A stretch of 64,000 nt of DNA from Phymatolithon calcareum. Its lineage: Eukaryota > Rhodophyta > Florideophyceae > Hapalidiales. The notes below the pieces were generated by a model. It was not told the DNA's origin. It ran no database searches and was given only the letters and a program-made list of their open reading frames with translations. The stretch is from NCBI GenBank assembly GCA_977006965.1, contig OZ345371.1:496001-560000 (forward strand), given 5' to 3'. Below are positions 10,590 through 20,864 of the stretch, piece after piece; positions within the stretch are counted from its first letter, which is position 1, and every line of letters begins with the position of its first letter. The position numbers and the translations under genes were made by a program.

Positions 10590-11511
10590 ATGAGTAGGCC
10601 CAGGCCACGGAGCAGGACGCTTGCTAAGATGGACTCATGGGATCTACCCGTCCCGGTCGCTGTTTTTGAGTACGCAGGCTCTGAAATCATACGCCGGCAA
10701 CCGCAGAGCCAAAACGTATGGACTCGTCGGTTCCGTGCCTGTTTTGGAACAACCCCTTCGGTGTGTGACATCATATGGAGTCGAGTGCAGACTCCTCATG
10801 GCTCACAGCCACGGCACCTCCTCTTTGCCTTACTATTTCTCAAAATGTACGGAAATGAGCATCAACATGCTTCTATTTGCAGCGTTGACGAAAAAACGTT
10901 CCGAAAATGGGCGTGGTTTTACGTGGAGCAGATAGCTTATATGGAAGTTGTACGTTGTGGCCCGAAATTTTTATGTATTTTTGATCACCTCTGACCCATC
11001 TTTTAGGTTTCTTGGGCAGCCCGTCTGCATGGAAGATCTATTTCTAGCTGCTGGATAAGTGTTGATGGCACAGATTTCGCCGTGCAAGAGCCAGATCCGT
11101 TTGACCCTTCATTCTATTCTCACAAAATCAAGCGAGCCGGCCTGCGCTATGAGATAGGACTTTCTATGGAAGGAAATTTAGTTTGGAAAAATGGCCCGTT
11201 CAATTGTGGCAGTTATCCCGATGTGAAAATATTCTGAGAAAATTTGAAACATGCCCTGGGGCACGGCGAGTTCGTTATAGCAGATAAGGGATGCCGTGAC
11301 GAGAAGTGTTTCACTCCAGACATGCTTACAGATTACGGACGAAGTCTAGCCGCAGAAATTCGAGCACGACACGAAACGGTGAATGGCCTTTTCAAAAACT
11401 TCCGTGTTTTGAGAGATATCTTTCGCCATGATCGCTCGAGGCACTCACGCCGTGGCGAACGTCACACAGCTCACACTGGACACAGATCCTCTGTTTTACA
11501 TTGAAATCTAG
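10590..11511 (+). pseudogene. PIF/Harbinger-like DDE transposase, degraded
   Basis: Exon 1 is 10590-10949; a 57-bp intron (GTACGT..TTTTAG, 10950-11006) follows, then exon 2 from 11007. Exon 2 has ISVDGTDFAVQEPDPFDPSF, YSHKIKRAGLRYEIGLS and a WKNGPFNCGSYPD block, then VIADKGCRDEK and RARHETVNGLFKNF. These are the conserved blocks of the PIF/Harbinger-like DDE nuclease (DDE_Tnp_4 type), with the first Asp in VDG, the second in ADKG and the Glu in HETVN. Two lesions are visible: an in-frame TGA at 11235-11237 where the family usually has Arg (CGA to TGA), and a frameshift near 11440. Beyond the shift the expected HAVANVTQLTLDTDPLFYI tail is read in another frame, stopping at 11511. Confidence 0.8.
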
Positions 11512-11849
11512 AATTTGAAATAGTGTATATTTGCATCCTTGCTGGTTGCCATGTGTTAAAACAGTTCTGATATGGCACATGGGCAAATAATGTTACAGGA
11601 ATAGAAAAATTAAATGCTCAACCTTAGAAATCGATATTTCCCGCATCTTCCCGGACTGGAGCAACAATTGTCCCGGGCTGTCGCAAATCAGACCGCTCAC
11701 TCGCTGCTCAAATCGTCAAGGACTATGTCGCAAAGAATCGGAATCGGAACAAGAATGAGGACATTCGTCTGAAAATGGAATACATCAGCGCGGTTCGCCA
11801 AGCGCACTGGAAAAGGTCCAGCACAATTGAGTTTTCCATACTGCTACAA

Positions 11850-13143
11850 TTAGGGCCATGCCATCTCGAACAGCAACGGGTCCCGACGGTGTGGTGATTT
11901 CATTTCTCCGCGACTTATCTCCCACGGCAACTCAGCATCTCCTCGATCTTGTTAACTGGAGCTGATGCGAGGGTTGTGTCCCTGCCGCCTGGAGAGAGGC
12001 TCTCCTGATTGGCATCCCAAAGCCTAACGACCCAGCAACTCTACGACCGATCTCTCTTTCCTCTATCATCAATCGATTCGCGGAGCGACTGGTCGGATTA
12101 AGATTCTCGGCGTGGACAGAGTCGAAGATACCGTCGAGCCAAGCTGGATTCCGACGACATCGCGGTACGCAGGAACACATAGCGGCAATGGCACAACGTA
12201 CCGCTGACGCCTTTGCACGACATCAAAAATGCGCAGCACTGTTTATAGATTTCAGAGCCGCATACGATCGAGTGGTAATTCCTAAGCTGCTCGCAAAACT
12301 GTCGGACCTCCAGTGTGACCCAAATTACTCTGCTGGCTTCATTCCTATCTATCGGACAGGAGAGCTAGAGGGTTGAGGAACAATGCTACTTCTAAATCTC
12401 GAGTTTTTGGTTGCGGCCTTCCCCAAGGAAGCTCGCTATCCCCAGGTCTTTGGAACTTGTACATTTCTGACTTGGATGTCAATCTTGACGTTCTGGTTCA
12501 ATTCAGCTTTGCTGATGACACCAGTTTCCACGCATTCGGAAAAAACTGGGATGACGTCATTGACAAACTCAACCAAGCTGCTCATATTCTTGCACAGCAT
12601 TGCAAAGGATTGCGCATAGCAGTCAATGCTCGCAAGTGCAAAGTCCTAGGATTCGCCCGAGGTGGAAAGCCTCCGATGCATCGGATCGGCGGAATGATCA
12701 GCATCTCGGGAGCAGTGATCGAGGCGGTGGCGGACTACAAATTTCTTGGAGTCCATTTTGACCAGCGACTTAGCTTCAAGAAACACTGCTCGCAAACCGG
12801 AAGAAAGCTCAAATCAAAGACTCGGTTCATGCGCGCTCTCAGTGGAACTACTTGGGGAGCTGAGTCACATGCGATGGAGTCATTCCGAAAAAGCTACTGT
12901 GAACCAGTAGCGCTATACGGAGCCTCGGCCTACGCGGTACACGGGGCTGACACCCACATCAAGCAAGTGGAAGTTGCGAGAAACGAAGCTGCTAGAGTCT
13001 CCACCGGTTGCTTGAAAGCCACAAAGATTTCGAAACTTCGGCTGCTTACTGGCATGAAGGACCTGCATGATTTTGGAGAACTGGAGGCTACCATGGTGAT
13101 GGAAAAAGCGTTAAGATTCTCGCCGGGTACCCCAGTGCAATGA
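11850..13143 (+). pseudogene. non-LTR reverse transcriptase
   Basis: RT pieces in order: RTATGPDGVVISFLRDL (about 11865-11920), LIGIPKPNDPATLRPISLSS (about 12005-12065), AGFRRHRGTQEHI (12145-12185), ALFIDFRAAYDRV (about 12237-12275, motif A), GLPQGSSLSPGLWNLYISDL (about 12415-12475, motif B) and FSFADDTSF (about 12505-12530, catalytic motif C with FADD in place of YADD). The thumb and C-terminal region follow to TGA at 13141-13143. Lesions are an in-frame stop near 11962, a stop after GELEG (about 12374) and a frame change before 12373. The last frame overlaps the next one by ATGA. Confidence 0.8.
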
Positions 13144-14513
13144 ACACTCGTGTGGCGAAACCGAAGAGTCAAGTGCGATCATGGCGCGAGACTAGTACCC
13201 TACAGCTCGCCGAAAAGGGAATTCTTGCGGTCCCACGAGATGGATTCCATCCACCAATTGGGAAGGACCGTTCGAAGAACAAGTATTGCAGTTTTCTTAC
13301 CCCTGTGTTAGCAAAGGATGGGGAAAAGGAAAAGAAACTAGCCGCAGAGGCTCTGATACTCGAGCGGGAAGTCATGCAACCAGCTGCCATTGAACTATGG
13401 ACAGATGGCAGCGTTGGAGAAATACCCACCGAGTTCATCCGCGATTTTCAAAATGACGAACGAGTCTCGGTGAACTGGGATAAAGGCTGGTACACCGCGA
13501 CGCTGAAGAAATTCGACGTATTGCACCATCAAGACAGCACGGCGGTGGCGAAGTTTTCGACTCGACACAGGAAACCACCGGATATTCTCCTTTTCTACGA
13601 CGACGGTGACAAACATGCGTATGCCTCCACTCCAACTGTTTTCAAACAGCATGTGGTTCTTTGTGATGAGGATGGCGATATGCTAGACATGTATAGAACC
13701 ATACCTGCTAATGTCGGCGGCGCAGGGATTTTGCTGATGAACGGAAACAAAATGGTGAAGGAATTGGCGCTGACGGCAGGAGCTGTTGGATCTTCATATG
13801 ACGCCGAGGTCTTTGCCGCTGCTCATGCGTTCCAAGAAGTGTTGAACATCCCATTCGCACTTGGAAGCACTATACGGTGGTTCACTTACAGTAGGAGCGC
13901 TATCGATGCCATTGACGGTGAACCGAGGGGATACGGGGAGATGATACGGAAACTTTGGGGCCTTATGGAGCAGCTGATGTCCAAGGGTATCTTTGTCGAA
14001 AGCATTTGGATTCCTAGCCACTGTGGAATTCCAAGAAATGATGCTGCCGATGAATTAGCTCGAAAGGGTATCTACGAATCTAACCTTCTGGACCACCAGA
14101 AATTTCCTCTGACACTCGAAGCAGCAAGATCCATCATCAGGCCGTCTTCCAAATTCGATCCAGTCGTCGTTCCAACTCTTACAGAAGACCTTCCCATATC
14201 GCATAGACGAGCAGAGGTGATGCTGCACCAGCTGATTGGAGACTGCACCCCAGTGGTTGCCACTTTTCACCACGGATGCAATATGGAAGTAATTCCGTAC
14301 GATCCAGTGTGCAAGGCCTGTAATTCTGGTTCCAAGGAAACTACAGAACATCTAATCCTACGATGTGGAGGACGTTCCGCCTCACGACGAAAATATATTG
14401 GCCGAGTGGTAAAAAAGACTGTAGAAGAGGTATGCCGTGAGAGACCCCTAGCCGTACTCAAATTTCTGGACAATGAGATGCTGTTGCAAAACAGCTCTAG
14501 ACGCTTACCATAA
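13140..14513 (+). CDS. LINE RNase H split by a Tudor-like domain
   Basis: Open frame of 457 residues, opened by an ATG that overlaps the stop of the RT frame (ATGA). The truncated copy at 1.9-3.3 kb is open across this point, so the break is probably a frameshift, not a designed restart. Domains: linker with SWRETS (14-19); first RNase H strand WTDGS (D89); Tudor/Agenet-like block about 106-162 (ERVSVNWDKGWYTATL and LFYDDGDKHAY); RNase H resumes at GGAGILL (193), SYDAEVFA (E223), then FTYSRS, in which the expected catalytic Asp is Tyr at 250; IPSHCGIPRNDAADELA; C-terminal zinc knuckle (CKAC..ETTEHLILRC). Loss of that Asp should abolish RNase H activity. The Tudor-like block is kept in both copies. 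Confidence 0.85.
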   Translation: MNTRVAKPKSQVRSWRETSTLQLAEKGILAVPRDGFHPPIGKDRSKNKYCSFLTPVLAKDGEKEKKLAAEALILEREVMQPAAIELWTDGSVGEIPTEFIRDFQNDERVSVNWDKGWYTATLKKFDVLHHQDSTAVAKFSTRHRKPPDILLFYDDGDKHAYASTPTVFKQHVVLCDEDGDMLDMYRTIPANVGGAGILLMNGNKMVKELALTAGAVGSSYDAEVFAAAHAFQEVLNIPFALGSTIRWFTYSRSAIDAIDGEPRGYGEMIRKLWGLMEQLMSKGIFVESIWIPSHCGIPRNDAADELARKGIYESNLLDHQKFPLTLEAARSIIRPSSKFDPVVVPTLTEDLPISHRRAEVMLHQLIGDCTPVVATFHHGCNMEVIPYDPVCKACNSGSKETTEHLILRCGGRSASRRKYIGRVVKKTVEEVCRERPLAVLKFLDNEMLLQNSSRRLP

Positions 14514-14557
14514 GTGTGAGCGATCTTTCCGCAATAAAGAAAGAAAGAAAGAAAATA

Positions 14558-15103
14558 CGACAACAGCGGCCACATGAGCACCGTGGTCCGAGTTAATGAC
14601 AGCAAAAGGATGCATGCATCAGTTGAATATTTCGACGGAGAACCTCGTGAACCACTCTGCCTAACGCTAGAGAACTGGGGTCTTTTAGAGGTGCCACGTC
14701 CCAAGGGCTCCTCTGTCCGATCAACTCTCCTCTATGGAAGCAAACTGAAAATGTTCGCAAACAACTCAGATCCACGGGCGCCAAGATGTTGTCCAGAATA
14801 TCGGGAAGACCAATTGCCGACGAGTCTAGGGACCGCACTATCGATGCGGTATTGTGCTCCAGAGAAATACTCTGAAGTTGGCTCGGGCGCATTCTTAGGA
14901 TGGACGAAAGTCGTTTGGTTCGTCAAGTGGTACTTCACTGCGTCCGACCAACCCCAGAGTCAATCTTTGACAACGTCCCAGACCTCGACGCGCACGCAGC
15001 AGTCAAACTCGCAGCAAATAGATTAGAATGGAAGATCCTTAGGGCCTCAAAGTGTTGCTAGCTCCACAAGGGGAATACGCGAAATGAATGAAGGAAATGC
15101 CAC
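14558..15103 (+). mobile_element. 3' end of a second non-LTR family, ATGA-type tail
   Basis: Follows the previous element directly. Recognisable C-terminal text is RSTGAKMLSRISGRPIADES and then RLVRQVVLHCVRPTPESIFD and LAANRLEWKILRASKCC, in shifting frames, followed by ccacaaggggaatacg and a short ATGAATGA tail ending near 15103. The last 170 bp recur in opposite orientation at 48905-49082 with the same kind of tail. The upstream boundary is uncertain. Confidence 0.6.
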
Positions 15104-15109
15104 CGGACG

Positions 15110-15935
15110 CCATATTTTTGGCCGTACTTGAAGTGTGGACGGCTCGATTATATTGCTCGTCACTTGAGAATCAGACGGCTTGACTAGAATGCTCATTAAT
15201 TGAAAATCGACGGCTTGAATAGAGTGTGCGTCACTTACGGAGCGGACGGCTTGAATAGATTTTGTGGGACACGGTCCAGCCGAAAGATATGACTTGAATG
15301 CGCCTCGCGTACTTAGCGGGCGACTGGATTAGGTTTTGCCTAGCCCTTTGGCGGATGGAATAGATTGCACCTGTCGCTTCGACGGACGATTTGATAAGAA
15401 TGCGCCTCGCAAACTTAGCGGGCGGCCGAAGGACATGGGCCAGCACTATGGCGAACGGACTCATTAAATTGCACATAGATGTTGCGCTAAAGTCGTACAT
15501 CGATTGTGCACTGCGAAATAACGAATGGCATGCCGGGATTTCGACAATAACGTTGACCAGACGACTTGGTTGTGCCTAGCGTTTGAGCGGACATCGTGCG
15601 CAGATTTGCTTAGCGTTTGTGCGGACGGCATGCTTGAATTTAACCTCGCTCTTTGAGCGGACGGCTTGACAAGAATGCGTCGAATTCTTTTGCCTGATAA
15701 CTTGAAAAGATTGTGCCGGATTCCGTGACCCAACGACTTCAAAAGATTTCGACGTCTGCTTCGAACGGATGGCTTGAATAAGATGCGCCAGGTTCTTTTG
15801 CCTGACGAGTTGACTTGTATTGAAATGTGTCGGATTCTTGTTCCGAACAAGTTTAAAAGATTGCTCTTTATTCTTGCACCAAACGACTTGAAAGGATTGC
15901 ACCGGATTCTTAAACCGGAAAATTAAAGCCGTATG
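15110..15935 (+). repeat. 36-bp minisatellite array, about 22 units
   Basis: Degenerate tandem units of about 36 bp, consensus near GGACGGCTTGAATAGATTG followed by a CGGATTCTT-type half. Successive GACGGC starts at 15138, 15174, 15209 and 15245 are 36, 35 and 36 bp apart. Because 36 is divisible by three, the minus strand reads as dodecapeptide repeats (15576-15965), for example KNPVQSFQVVWC, KNKEQSFKLVRN and RNPAQSFQVIRQ. Indels break the frame elsewhere, and other minus frames (15231-15500, 15464-15850) are open too. Whether any is translated is unknown. Confidence 0.75.
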
Positions 15936-15989
15936 ATGTTTCCCTTTACTTTTTGAGGCTTGCAAATTCGCCTTGTTTGAGTGTATCTT

Positions 15990-16215
15990 CAGGTTTTTTG
16001 CGGTCTGGTTCCTTCTTCTGTACGGTTTGCTTCCACTTTAGTTCCGGTCTAGTTGCGGCTTGTTTCCAGTTTTGTCCCGGTTTGTTTCAGGTTTGTCTGC
16101 GGTTTTCTCCCTGTTTGTTTGCGGCTTGTTAAGGTTTGTTTCTGCCTTGCTTCCGCTTCGGCTATGGTTTGATCTTAAGTGATTCCGATTTCTTTCCGGC
16201 TTGTTTTCGGTTCGG
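15990..16215 (+). repeat. 11-bp minisatellite array
   Basis: Degenerate tandem copies of CGGTTTGTTTC (variants cggcttgtttc, aggtttgtctg, cggtctagttg), clearest between 16011 and 16150. It adjoins the 36-bp array but has an unrelated unit. No gene is seen between it and about 16340. Confidence 0.6.
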
Positions 16216-16339
16216 TTATGATTTGGTTCTTATATTTACTGGATGTGTGTCTGTTGTGTCCCAGTCTTGTTACGACCTTGTTCCCTTTTTTGTGCCGATC
16301 TTTGTTCCGTTCGATTTTAAAATTTCAGCGTTTTAGAGG

Positions 16340-17335
16340 ATGTTTTGGCATCACCGCTGACGCGACCAATAAGAACAGTATATCTCTTCGTTTCTTCCGG
16401 AGCTGTGAGCGGCAGTCACAGATCGAAGTTTTGGCGATATACTGCGCTACTTGCATGCTCATCGAAGGCAGGAGAGACATTCTTCCAGTCTCGCCGATGG
16501 TATCACAGGTGTCGTAGTGACGCGCGGTGAAGATAAGCGAAACGAGAAAGAACGTAAAAGAATGTAGGAACTGGCCTTGGCAGTGAACAAGGTAAACAGA
16601 GATTTGGCCGAATCTTCAGAGAATAGAGTCGATGTTCGGCTGGAGAACACTCAAAAACTTTGCGGGAAATCTAGCCGTCGTGCAGTTCAAACAGGAGAGC
16701 TTGCTTTTGCGACGATGAGGATGGATAGGTTCGACGATAATATCGCCGAAGTCGCCGTGATGCAGGAAGAAAACGGACGGCGGCTTTGTTCTTGATACGG
16801 CGACCTTGGCTGAGCCGCCGACCATGGAAAGAACATCTTCTACGCTTTCCAGAATAGATGCTGCACAGAATCGATTGATGGCTCTCGGAAACATCGGACT
16901 CCACGAAAGGTTCAAACCCTCGACATGCTGAAGACTATATAAGGCGCTCGTCCGGCCAATGACGGAGTATCTTCTCTCGTTCGCAGACATGATGAGTAAA
17001 ATCCTTTGCGCAGAGGACGCTCTAAAGAGCAACCAGTTCTCAAGAATGTGGGGCACTTGGTGCAAGAATATGCAGGCCTGCTTTCGAGGAATATGCCGCC
17101 TGGAGTCCAATCAACTACGCCAAGCGCATTTGAGCTCCAAGTTCATAAGAGCACAGAAATTTCGAAGAAAACAGGCACTTGAGCTTCCCAAGGACACAAC
17201 ACGACTGGCAACATTGAACGCGACAAACGATGCGCTTCAATGAGAACGCAAGCGAAGGATTGTAGCGCAACGAAAAGTCACTCAAGTGCAATGATAATTA
17301 ACAAAGGAGCTTTAATTAGACAGTAATCCAATCCA
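16340..17335 (+). pseudogene. third non-LTR family: RT C-terminal region and 3' end
   Basis: Frames with stops. The clearest part (about 16930-17243) reads RLYKALVRPMTEYLLSFAD and ends near LATLNATNDALQ, which resembles the region after the RT thumb where LINE proteins have a YK.LVRP..EY motif. The 3' end (aagcgaaggattgtagcgc at about 17253 to tccaatccatgg at about 17336) recurs at about 24212-24305, where the tail is clearly (ATCC)n. The upstream limit is not defined. Confidence 0.55.
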
Positions 17336-17339
17336 TGGA

Positions 17340-17720
17340 AAGAACGCACGAAAAGCGAAAGGTGAACTTGAGAACGATTTCCTCCGTGCTAGCTTGCACG
17401 TGGAAGGTTGCGAACAAGAATGGTGGGAACAACTCCAATTTCGCGTGCTCGAAGGGAATGTCTGGCTATCATATGCGAGCTTGATCCAAGCCGTCGAACC
17501 GAAATCTGAAGAACTCCCACCCTCCTTTACTAGCAGCAAGGAACTATCTATCTTTTATACTACAACCGAATAGAGAAACAGCGAATAGACATATGAAATT
17601 CTTTTTCCCATATGGCCCAACAGGTCACCTACTACGGGCACCATGACTATCGCAATCCGAGTTGCGCGACGTACAGTCGCGAGAGAAAAAAGTTACCGCA
17701 TTCGGATAGCGACGTAACAG
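17340..17720 (+). repeat. degraded coding repeat, copy 1
   Basis: Contains a 68-residue open stretch ending at about 17573 (LENDFLRASLHVEG, then WLSYASLIQAVEPKSEELPP). The order and spacing resemble 48460-48800, which reads ESEDLRLP-type text followed by a Cys/His segment. Corresponding text at 17595-17700 includes PYGPTGHLLRAP against CPCGSTDHLEKAP in the other copy. Probably two decayed copies of one retroelement protein; the family is not recognised. Confidence 0.35.
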
Positions 17721-18084
17721 GACGCGAAAGGCTGCTGCGAGACATCATCTTCAACTAAAAAGTGAAATACATGGGCGTAACGATTACTGAGGAAGGATAG
17801 CAGAACGGCATAGCGTCGCACCATGAGTAGCATAACTCGCCATTAGCCGAACATTTAGAGATCGTCGAAATGAAATACCGCTGCAGACGGTATTCTATAC
17901 GCAGCTAGAATCCAGAAAGACCCGTTCCGTCGCCCTCGGGCCTTCACAAGTTGCCCCAAGCGTATGCAGACTCTTCGGGAACATTTAAATTAAAACCCAC
18001 AATTCTTCCACTTGGCACTGCAGAACGTCGTCCAGATGACGTTAAAAACCGAATCTTTTGCTATTCAGATATTGTGCGGACAAC

Positions 18085-18260
18085 TGCCCATACAGCATAG
18101 ACAAGCAGAGATGATCTCAGACCAACTGATTGGAGACTTCAGCCGTGTCGACCCATGAGTGCAACAGGGACACAATTTGTTACAATCCAGTGAGCAAGGC
18201 CTGTAATTCTGGTGCAGAGAAACCGCCGAATTCCTAATTTTACGAGTAGCAAATTCTCGC
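18085..18260 (+). repeat. fragment of the RNase H/Tudor LINE
   Basis: Nucleotide similarity to about 14193-14365 of the long copy (cccatacagcatagacaagc against cccatatcgcatagacgagc, and gtgagcaaggcctgtaattc against gtgtgcaaggcctgtaattc). It covers the C-terminal zinc-knuckle region and is broken by stops. A short stretch at about 18660-18690 (gcgagcgatcttttcgcaat) resembles the 3' end of the same family. Confidence 0.65.
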
Positions 18261-19523
18261 CTGACTTCTGGTGATTCTGGATTGAAGTAAATAGTCTTGT
18301 CTCTTCCGAGGCATGTATGGGTCGGTATTTATTCCCATTTGGCGAACGATAATGTAATCTTTTGATTTACCTTGAACTAGTTACATGTTACCAAAAAGGC
18401 AAGCGTTGGCTATACCTTGAAAGAATGCTACCTATCTATCTGTCCTGAACACGGGATACGTATTAAGTTGTGACTATTACGGTGATTAGCAATAAAATCA
18501 TCTCCAGACGTTGCGTTGAAAGTTACTCCTCCAAATGGAAGTTTATTACTCAAGTGGGTATAAAACCATAAACTATGCCGTGGAAGACTGCAAACATACT
18601 CAAATAACTGAAAAAGAGAACCTGGTGCACTACAGTTTTCGACTTTCTCCTTCCGTGCGAGCGATCTTTTCGCAATAGAGACGAAAGAGATTCTTCCTCC
18701 GTCACATTCGGCTCAAGCAGCATGACGTAGTAGAGTGACATATTCTGACCGATGAAGTTTTCGGTGCTCCGATGCGTAATGCAACACCCTAGTATGTGCT
18801 TGATCTTCCAGAACCAGCCCTTACCACGATCCCAGAGCATCCGCAAAAACTGTCCAACCGACTCTAAATGTGATGATAGCTTTAAATGAGATTCCATAAC
18901 TTTTATTTCCAAGACTGTGGTGAATTCGATGTTTCTGTCCTTCCCGACAAGATTCCCAATGATATGAAGGATATTTTGGTAATGAAATCCACATGAATAT
19001 GCTCAATTTCGCCTTGGGCGAAGTAGTCATGTGGGAATGTTCTTGACTTCAGGAATGCAGCGAGACCACAGGACTTCAAATAACATAGTTGCCTTCGCTC
19101 CACTCTTTGTATTATTACGAATGAAAAAAGATTATCTTAACCGAATTTGCATGAAATTCAAAATCATTTTGAGTTGCATTTATGTTTATGTATGAGCCTT
19201 GGGCGCGACGGGGAAAGCCTAAGTATCAAACACACATGTGCCAGATCTCGATTGTCTGTTTGCTTCTCCCGTTTTGTGCTATTTGTGTCAAGAATTCCCG
19301 TTCAATAATTTTCCCTCAAGAGGTGTTGACGTCCATAGTTATGTGAGACACTCATCTGATATGCTGCATGAAAAATTGACTGGACAGCTCTGGAGTCGGA
19401 GATGTCGAAAAATTATTTTTCAAAAATGCAATGCTTCCGGACTCGATCTTTAAGATTCTTTTGGCACGGCGATTCTAACTCTTTGACGTTTGATGTGATG
19501 AAGTCAACAAACATCATCATGAC
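18261..19523. other. no gene recognised
   Basis: Short frames only, apart from a minus-strand frame of 120 codons at 18550-18912 with no known motif. AT-rich towards 19100-19200. Confidence 0.3.
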
Positions 19524-19633
19524 GGTTCCTTTTCATTGACACGGAGAGGTCGCGTTAACATAAACATCATGTTTATGATCATGTTTCTGTCAACGAGACC
19601 GATGCAATGTCTGTGTGTCAATGAGAAGGAACC
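19524..19633. repeat. 110-bp fold-back element
   Basis: Arms of 19 bp, GGTTCCTTTTCATTGACAC (19524-19542) and its reverse complement with one mismatch (19615-19633). A second inverted motif (aacataaacat / atgtttatg) lies inside. The outline resembles a tiny MITE; no target duplication is evident. Confidence 0.6.
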
Positions 19634-20864
19634 ATCTGTGTTTAACATTTACGTGGTTCACGGCCTTGTTTCGGGAGGCGATCAATAGTATCGAGACTGC
19701 AGAAATTTCAAGTTCATTTTAATTCGCATACGTATAGCTTTTCAGATGAACAGAGATTGTAGCTGCTCCGGTATTGTACGGTACGATGCATTACTACTTC
19801 CGCGCAGCCTTGTCCCGTACATCTGTAACACTTAATAACAATAAAACAATAATACGTTTCTGTGAGACCGCAATGCTTGGCATGTGCATTGCTTAATCCT
19901 TTTCTGCTTCCAGTACCGCCGGGTACCGTATTGTTATACAGTAGTCTTGATAGCCGTTGACCCCGTCCTCATAGCTGACTGCAGTTCGACGTTCTGCAAA
20001 TCCAGCGGAAGTAAACTTCCTGCACCCACGTCCCGCGATTCCACGTGGACGGTCGACGGAGAGCTGTAATTGCGTCTCTAGTTGATCAAGAGAAACTACT
20101 TGGATTTATGTTCCACACGGTCCAACCCAGACTTCAAAACGCTGTGTGCTGCTGCAGTTCGTTTCTCAATTTTTGCTCAGCGTTGGCTTATTGGCGCAAA
20201 TCGATCTATCCCGGAGTCTGCATTGTCGAATATGAATTAAGTATATTTAATCTTACCGAACGAAGGTGAAGATCCCATCCGATCGAAGTCCTTCCGAGCA
20301 ACGTGCTTACTGATCTGTGCACGTGTGAGTCTGAAAACAAGAGTAGTAACTCATCCAGAACATGTATACAGTATTCTTATCTTCTGTAGTCCGCTCGAAG
20401 GCAGTAGTTTGTGAAACTATTGGACTTGATCCGTCAATTGCTGACAGTCCTGCAAGTCAAAGTAGTAATGCTCGACGGGCGGAAATAGTTTCTGACCCAG
20501 AATTCATGAGACCCGTCTCACGTTGTCAGCCTCGGGAGTCTCTTCAAGACTATCAAAATATGTCCATGAAGTTCTGTTTCAATATTCCGTAGTGAGTCCC
20601 AAATCCTGTTTTCATTATTTTTATCGTTTTACAATACTAGCTTTATGATTACCCACTCGATCGCAACATATAGAGAACAGATATTCAGGAAAACGGCTTT
20701 GAAACAGATTGGGTTCTATCAAAATGAGTTTTCTGTCCGTACATGCGCTGTCTAAGTCTAATTCAAACTCATACCATCACCAAATACAATATAGAAACCC
20801 AGATCCTCTTTCAGGCTGTGGATTTCCCAGCGACAAGCAAACGGAGCAGACTTCGAGGACAAAC
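19634..20864. other. no gene recognised
   Basis: A plus-strand frame of 76 codons at 20362-20592 and one of 61 codons at 19884-20069 have no known motif. Part of this stretch may be the promoter or an untranslated first exon of the zinc-finger gene that follows; the open frame of that gene's first exon extends back to an ATG at 20724. Confidence 0.3.

Larger units (their letters stand above)
11640..14557 (+). mobile_element. non-LTR retrotransposon (RT plus RNase H/Tudor), longest copy
   Basis: This is the longest copy of the family inserted at 1829-3264. It runs from a linker upstream of RT through RT (about 11850-13143), RNase H with the Tudor-like insertion (13140-14513) and a 3' end with the GCAATAAAGAAAG tail at 14531-14555. 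The 5' end is uncertain; I found no endonuclease domain, so it is probably truncated. No target duplication was found. Frameshifts in the RT half make it inactive. Confidence 0.85.
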
